In this document: in pieces, positions 44,434 to 48,329 of the stretch
How the letters are laid out: each line of letters opens with the position of its first letter
Numbering within the stretch: the stretch's first letter is position 1
Assembly: GCA_021604765.1 (NCBI GenBank)
Contig: BQJP01000019.1
Location: 1-48,329 of the forward strand
Direction: 5' to 3'
DNA from: Thermodesulfobacteriota bacterium
GTDB taxonomy: Bacteria > Desulfobacterota_D > UBA1144 > Nemesobacterales > UBA2774
Length of the DNA: 48,329 nt
Position numbers and translations under genes: made by a program
The notes under the pieces: model-generated
Database searches by the model: none
The model's input: the letters and a program-made list of their open reading frames with translations, nothing else
Told to the model about the DNA's origin: nothing

Positions 44434-44457
44434 AATTATCTCCTTTTAATATTTATG

Positions 44458-44514
44458 TATAGGATATTAGATTACATAATAACTATATCCTATATCAATT
44501 GCGAATAAGCAATT
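44458..44514. promoter_or_regulatory. Two inverted repeats in the alcohol dehydrogenase / LonB divergent promoter region
   Basis: TATAGGATAT (44458-44467) and ATATCCTATA (44485-44494) are perfect inverted copies 17 bases apart. AATTGC (44497-44502) and GCAATT (44509-44514) form a second dyad right beside it. The first begins 25 bases upstream of the alcohol dehydrogenase ATG, around the expected -10 and start site, so it looks like an operator. A minus-strand TTGATA (-35-like) lies between the two dyads. Confidence 0.5.
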
Positions 44515-44608
44515 ATATAATACTTATTGGGATTTTGTCTTTGATAGCACAGTGACTAAATGGTAGAATTTCTATTAATCAATCAGAAACAGATAAATAG
44601 GAAAACCA

Positions 44609-47047
44609 ATGAGAAAGGTTAAAGAACTAAAGTACACACAGGTTTACAAAACTTGTGATTTACGTCCACTTAAATTTAAAACCACAGAAGATTTAACTCC
44701 CTGCAGAGATTACATTGGGCAAGATCGGGCGGTAGATGCAATCAACTTTGGTCTAGGGATGGAGTTCACAGGATATAATTTATATCTTGCGGGTCCCCCA
44801 GGTGTAGGTAAAAAAACAACCATTGAAACCATTCTTTCTTTGATTGCCAAAGACAAACCATCTCCCAAAGATTGGTGCTATGTTTTTAACTTTCAGGATC
44901 CAAATGCTCCCAAAGCAATAGAGCTCCCAAAAGGGAAAGGAAAAGAACTAAAAATCGATATGGAAGAGTTCCTTCAGGATCTCAAGATAGACATCCCCAG
45001 AGCTTTTGAGAGTAAAGAGTTTGAAGAGCAAAAACAAAACACTATGAATCAAGTTCAGAGAGAAAAGAATGATCTCTTTGAGAAACTACAAAAGAAAGCT
45101 AACGAAAGTGAGATCCAGGTACAGTTCTCACCAACTGGGATAATCACAATACCCTTAATCAAGGGCAAACCGGTAACACAAGAAAATTACAACTCTTTGG
45201 ATGAAGAGACAAAAAAGAAAATAAAAGCTAGTAAAGAGAAAATAGATACTGAAGTTGCCGAAGTTTTAAAAGTTGCTCGCAAACTTGAGAGACATGCTGG
45301 TGAAAAAGTAAAAGAGCTTGAGAAAAAGGTCGCACTTTTTTCAGTGCGAGATCTAATTGAAATTATAAGAGATAAATATAAATCATATCCACAGGTAATT
45401 GACTATTTTGACCAACTTCAAAAACATATATTAGAAAACATTGACAATTTTCTTCCTGCAAAGGGTCCACAAGCCACAGCTCTCATGCAAATGCCAATGA
45501 GAATGCCTCAACAGGAAACTACATTTACGGAATATAAAGTTAATGTATTGATCGACAACTCTAATACACAAGGCGCTCCTGTAATCTTTGAAAGCCATCC
45601 TACATATACGAATTTATTCGGATCCATCGAGAAAGAAGCTAGATTTGGAGCATTAGTAACTGATTTCACTATGATCCGCTCAGGATCTTTAGCTAAGGCA
45701 AATGGTGGTTATTTAGTATTAGACGCGCTTGATTTATTTAAGTACCCCTTTGTGTGGGATTCATTAAAAAAAGCTATAGAAAACGGTGAATTAATAATAG
45801 AAGATGTTTATCAACAATATGGTTTCTCAAGCACTGTTGGGATTAAGCCCGAGCCAGTGAAATTAGACGTCAAAGTAATAATTGCCGGAAACTCACAGCT
45901 ATACCATATGCTATATGCATACGATGAAGATTTTAGGAAACTTTTTAAAGTAAAAGCTGATTTTGATTACATAGTGAATAGAAATGATAGTACCCTTTCG
46001 CAATATTCGTGCTTTATAAAATCTGTTTGTGATATGGATGGTCTGAATAAATTTGACAGATCGGGCGTGGAAACAGTTATTGAATACTCATCAAGACTCG
46101 CTGGGGACCAAAACAAACTATCTGTTCAGTTTGGATCAATAACCAAGATCTTAAAAGAGGCTAATTACTGGGCGAGGATAGATAACAACAGCAAATCTAT
46201 AAAACGGCAACATGTTGAGAAAGCTATAGATGAAAAAATATATAGATCCAATATGATTGAAGAGAAAATCCAGGAGATGATCGCTAAAGGGAGTATACTT
46301 GTAGATACAGAGGGCTTGGTTGTTGGTCAAATCAATGGGCTCGCTGTTTATAACATTGGAGACTATGCATTTGGTAAACCCTCGCGTCTTACATGCGAAA
46401 CTTACATGGGCACTGAAGGTTTAATAAATATAGACCGCAGAGCCAAACTTAGCGGAAATATTCACGATAAAGGGGTCTTTATACTTAGCGGATATTTAGG
46501 AAGCACATATGCCCAGAAAAAACCGCTGAGTTTATCAGCAAGTATAGGATTTGAACAAAGTTATGATGTTATAGATGGAGACAGCGCTTCAACTGCAGAA
46601 TTAGTGGTTCTATTATCGAGTCTATCCGGAATACCCATAAAACAGAGTTTTGCAATAACAGGTTCAATCAACCAAAAAGGGCAAATTCAGCCAATTGGCG
46701 GTGTAAATGAAAAAGTCGAAGGATTCTATGATGTGTGTAAAGCAAAAGGGCTAAACGGTGAGCAGGGAGTCATCATACCTCATCAAAATGTTAAGAATCT
46801 TATGTTGAGAAAAGAGGTTGTTCAGGCTGTTAAAGATAAGAAATTCCACATATACCCAATTGAATCAGTTGATCAGGCAATTGAACTTTTGACAGGAAAA
46901 GAAGCTGGAAAGAAAGGAAGTACTGGCAAGTTTAAAACAGGTACAGTCAATTATCTGGTAGATAAAAAGCTTAAAGAATTTGCCGAAGATTACCGCAAAT
47001 TCGGAAGACAAAACACAAATATGAGAAAAGGTAATGGTTCGGTCTAG
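44609..47047 (+). CDS. LonB-like ATP-dependent protease (AAA+ with Lon protease domain)
   Basis: 812 residues. Walker A is AGPPGVGKKT at 61-70. A long helical insertion (about 130-290) separates it from the Walker B/sensor part (SLAKANGGYLVLDALDLF near 355-375). The C-terminal Lon protease domain has catalytic S659 (DGDSASTAE) and K702 (GGVNEKVEG). The N-terminal substrate domain of LonA is absent, as in the bacterial LonB-like group. It is predicted to be an energy-dependent protease of unknown targets. The SD is AGGA. It is monocistronic and convergent with the amidotransferase gene. Confidence 0.92.
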   Translation: MRKVKELKYTQVYKTCDLRPLKFKTTEDLTPCRDYIGQDRAVDAINFGLGMEFTGYNLYLAGPPGVGKKTTIETILSLIAKDKPSPKDWCYVFNFQDPNAPKAIELPKGKGKELKIDMEEFLQDLKIDIPRAFESKEFEEQKQNTMNQVQREKNDLFEKLQKKANESEIQVQFSPTGIITIPLIKGKPVTQENYNSLDEETKKKIKASKEKIDTEVAEVLKVARKLERHAGEKVKELEKKVALFSVRDLIEIIRDKYKSYPQVIDYFDQLQKHILENIDNFLPAKGPQATALMQMPMRMPQQETTFTEYKVNVLIDNSNTQGAPVIFESHPTYTNLFGSIEKEARFGALVTDFTMIRSGSLAKANGGYLVLDALDLFKYPFVWDSLKKAIENGELIIEDVYQQYGFSSTVGIKPEPVKLDVKVIIAGNSQLYHMLYAYDEDFRKLFKVKADFDYIVNRNDSTLSQYSCFIKSVCDMDGLNKFDRSGVETVIEYSSRLAGDQNKLSVQFGSITKILKEANYWARIDNNSKSIKRQHVEKAIDEKIYRSNMIEEKIQEMIAKGSILVDTEGLVVGQINGLAVYNIGDYAFGKPSRLTCETYMGTEGLINIDRRAKLSGNIHDKGVFILSGYLGSTYAQKKPLSLSASIGFEQSYDVIDGDSASTAELVVLLSSLSGIPIKQSFAITGSINQKGQIQPIGGVNEKVEGFYDVCKAKGLNGEQGVIIPHQNVKNLMLRKEVVQAVKDKKFHIYPIESVDQAIELLTGKEAGKKGSTGKFKTGTVNYLVDKKLKEFAEDYRKFGRQNTNMRKGNGSV

Positions 47048-47060
47048 AAACTAAGTGGAT

Positions 47061-47807
47061 CTACCTTGAAGGTAATGTTTTTCGCTTTTTATTGTATCCA
47101 AATAACTCTATGAAATTGCCGAATACATTGTTGCTAAGTTCGTTAAGGCGAACTATATAATCTGGGGTTTCAGTTCTAATCTGCTCCGGATCAATTTTTC
47201 CATTTAAATCCTCTATTTCTTTTTTGTTTTCCGGAACAACCAGCCAACGCTCTACCATAGGTTTATCAACTTCAAGGTGAAACTGAAATCCGTATACGTT
47301 TTGCCCATATCTAAACGCCTGATTAGTACATAGCGGAGAAGAAGCCAGGAGCTTAGCCCCTTTAGGCAAATCAAATGTATCACCATGCCACTGAAAGATT
47401 TTTTCTTCCTGCATCAAATTTGAAATTAATGGATCCTTTTCCCCTTCATTAGTAGGAGAAACTTCGTACCATCCGATTTCTTTCTCAGAATTTTTTCTGA
47501 CTTTTGCACCAAGAGCTTTTGCAAGAAGTTGTGAGCCAAGACATATACCTAATACTGGCAAACCTTTTTCAACTGCTGCTTTGATAAGTTTCACTTCGGT
47601 TTTTAAATTATGATATTTATCAACCTCATCGACGTTCATTGGACCGCCTAAAACTATCAATCCGTCATAACCCTCCAGACTTGGCTCTGTATCTGGATGT
47701 CGTTCAAAATTAACATATTTAATCCTAAACCCCGCGTTCCTTAACAGTGGGTCCAGAGTTCCTAGGATTTCATGAGCTACATGTTGAAAAACGAGTAATC
47801 TTGGCAT
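47061..47807 (-). CDS. Class I glutamine amidotransferase domain protein (GuaA-like)
   Basis: 248 residues. The catalytic triad is C89 (GICLGSQLLA), H177 and E179 (FQFHLEVD). LIVLGGPMNVDE (oxyanion region) and HGDTFDLPKGA are typical of stand-alone GMP-synthase-like amidotransferases. There is no synthetase domain, so the ammonia acceptor is unknown; some relatives are gamma-glutamyl hydrolases. A short dyad TGTTGA/TCAACA (47811-47831) lies just upstream of the start. Confidence 0.9.
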   Translation of the reverse strand: MPRLLVFQHVAHEILGTLDPLLRNAGFRIKYVNFERHPDTEPSLEGYDGLIVLGGPMNVDEVDKYHNLKTEVKLIKAAVEKGLPVLGICLGSQLLAKALGAKVRKNSEKEIGWYEVSPTNEGEKDPLISNLMQEEKIFQWHGDTFDLPKGAKLLASSPLCTNQAFRYGQNVYGFQFHLEVDKPMVERWLVVPENKKEIEDLNGKIDPEQIRTETPDYIVRLNELSNNVFGNFIELFGYNKKRKTLPSR

Positions 47808-47890
47808 TTTTGTTGAATTCCTGAATCAACAGATTATAAAGAAAATAGATTCTACCTAGTAAATACAATTTAGAGAATAAAAAACAGTGA

Positions 47891-47930
47891 AAAAAAGAAT
47901 TAGAGACAACCTTAATAGTTGTCTCTAATT
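47891..47930 (-). terminator. Rho-independent terminator
   Basis: AATTAGAGACAAC (47898-47910) and GTTGTCTCTAATT (47918-47930) form a perfect 13-bp stem with a 7-base loop. On the minus strand it is followed by CTTTTTTTC, so it terminates the nucleotidyltransferase gene that ends at 47975 and insulates the amidotransferase gene. Confidence 0.85.
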
Positions 47931-47974
47931 ATTATCTGATTTGAAAATTTGAATTAAGGCCATTAAGTTGCCTA

Positions 47975-48329
47975 TTAACCTTTAAGATATTTAACAACAT
48001 CTTCTTGAATTGATTCGTCTACCAATTCTCTCCACTCATCGTTCCCTTCGCCTATCGAAGCTCTGATTTTGGTAGCGGAAACCCAACCGATATTTTCAGG
48101 TGGTTCAAATTCATTCATCTCGTAACCAACTCCTCTGCCCCAGTTAACGGATTCGATATCCGGAATGATCATTACCACAACATCATCCCCTTTGCTTTCA
48201 TGATATTTCCTAATCATGTCAACTGTTTGTTCTGTGGTAAATGGGTTTTTTTCATCAGGTGGAATGTCTCTTACCATAATTAGGCAAGGAACTCCTTTAT
48301 CTAGTTTCTGTTTTACTAGGGTTACATGC
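47975..48329 (-). CDS. Nucleotidyltransferase (adenylyl/cytidylyltransferase-like), C-terminal part, cut by window edge
   Basis: The frame is open through the right edge, so the ATG at 48277 is internal; residues HVTLVKQKLDKGVPCLI precede it. The visible 118 residues contain LIMVRDIPPDEKNPF, VVVMIIPDIESVNWGRGVGYE and GWVSATKIRASI, the last corresponding to the ISxTxIR motif of HIGH-type nucleotidyltransferases. The N-terminal HxGH motif should lie just beyond the edge. Similar domains occur fused to or beside adenylylsulfate-kinase-like genes. The exact substrate is not assigned. Confidence 0.7.
   Translation of the reverse strand, partial: HVTLVKQKLDKGVPCLIMVRDIPPDEKNPFTTEQTVDMIRKYHESKGDDVVVMIIPDIESVNWGRGVGYEMNEFEPPENIGWVSATKIRASIGEGNDEWRELVDESIQEDVVKYLKG

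Noticed and set aside
47065-47100. Palindrome TACCTTGAAGGTA after the LonB-like gene as a terminator
   Set aside because: The stem is short with a one-base centre and overlaps the amidotransferase coding end; the following T tracts are interrupted.

Overview
This 48.3 kb window looks like chromosomal DNA of a low-GC, Gram-negative (diderm) bacterium. It has lipoproteins with lipoboxes, a TolC-type outer-membrane channel with a periplasmic adaptor, the MEP isoprenoid enzyme IspG, sigma-54, and a nitrogen-PTS gene cluster. The order rimP-nusA-infB-DUF503-rbfA-nrnA-truB and the order rpoN-hpf-ptsN-hprK-rapZ-EIIA(Man) are both typical of deltaproteobacteria-like lineages in the broad sense (Desulfobacterota, Dadabacteria and relatives). 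The exact lineage is inference; a 16S or marker-gene tree would be needed. There is no rRNA, tRNA, CRISPR array, prophage or recognisable insertion sequence, and no gap without a gene exceeds about 250 bases. Several genes start with GTG or TTG behind strong Shine-Dalgarno (SD) sequences.

Layout. (1) 1-6453, minus strand: a translation/transcription operon, rimP-nusA-infB-DUF503-rbfA-nrnA-truB, with truB cut by the left edge. (2) 6521-8200, minus: a compact ECF sigma / zinc-finger anti-sigma / Spy-like periplasmic sensor operon closed by a strong terminator. (3) 8442-11783, minus: efp, yacG, mutL and a GYD-domain gene, with an open frame lacking a start codon after the GYD gene. (4) 11954-13420, plus: a secreted three-repeat protein of unknown function. 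(5) 13466-23668, minus: radical SAM protein, ispG, topA, then ugd, an atypical LuxR-type response regulator and a GC-rich NHL-repeat lipoprotein lying between topA and dprA. (6) 23739-24554: divergent genes of two families that have both been linked to thiamine (MTH1187/YkoF-like and YjbQ), then a DUF1285 gene convergent with hemW. (7) 26269-29365, plus: TolC, MacA-like adaptor and MacB/LolD-like ATPase without an adjacent permease. (8) 29414-31234, minus: an FG-GAP lipoprotein. (9) 31399-34863, plus: eno and leuCD. (10) 35305-39688, plus: the rpoN/PTS-Ntr cluster, preceded by a sequence resembling a sigma-54 promoter. (11) 39787-48329: a small orphan gene, a HAD phosphatase, an EamA transporter, a WG-repeat lipoprotein, a zinc alcohol dehydrogenase, a LonB-like protease, a glutamine amidotransferase and the C-terminal part of a nucleotidyltransferase cut by the right edge.

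Most of the window is housekeeping. The parts most worth a second look are the 15-bp inverted repeat over the leader of the atypical response regulator, the composition jump in the topA-dprA interval, the sigma-54-like site in front of rpoN, the unusual EF-P tip loop, the frame-displaced membrane segment after the GYD gene, the permease-less MacA/ATPase operon and the divergent thiamine-linked pair.
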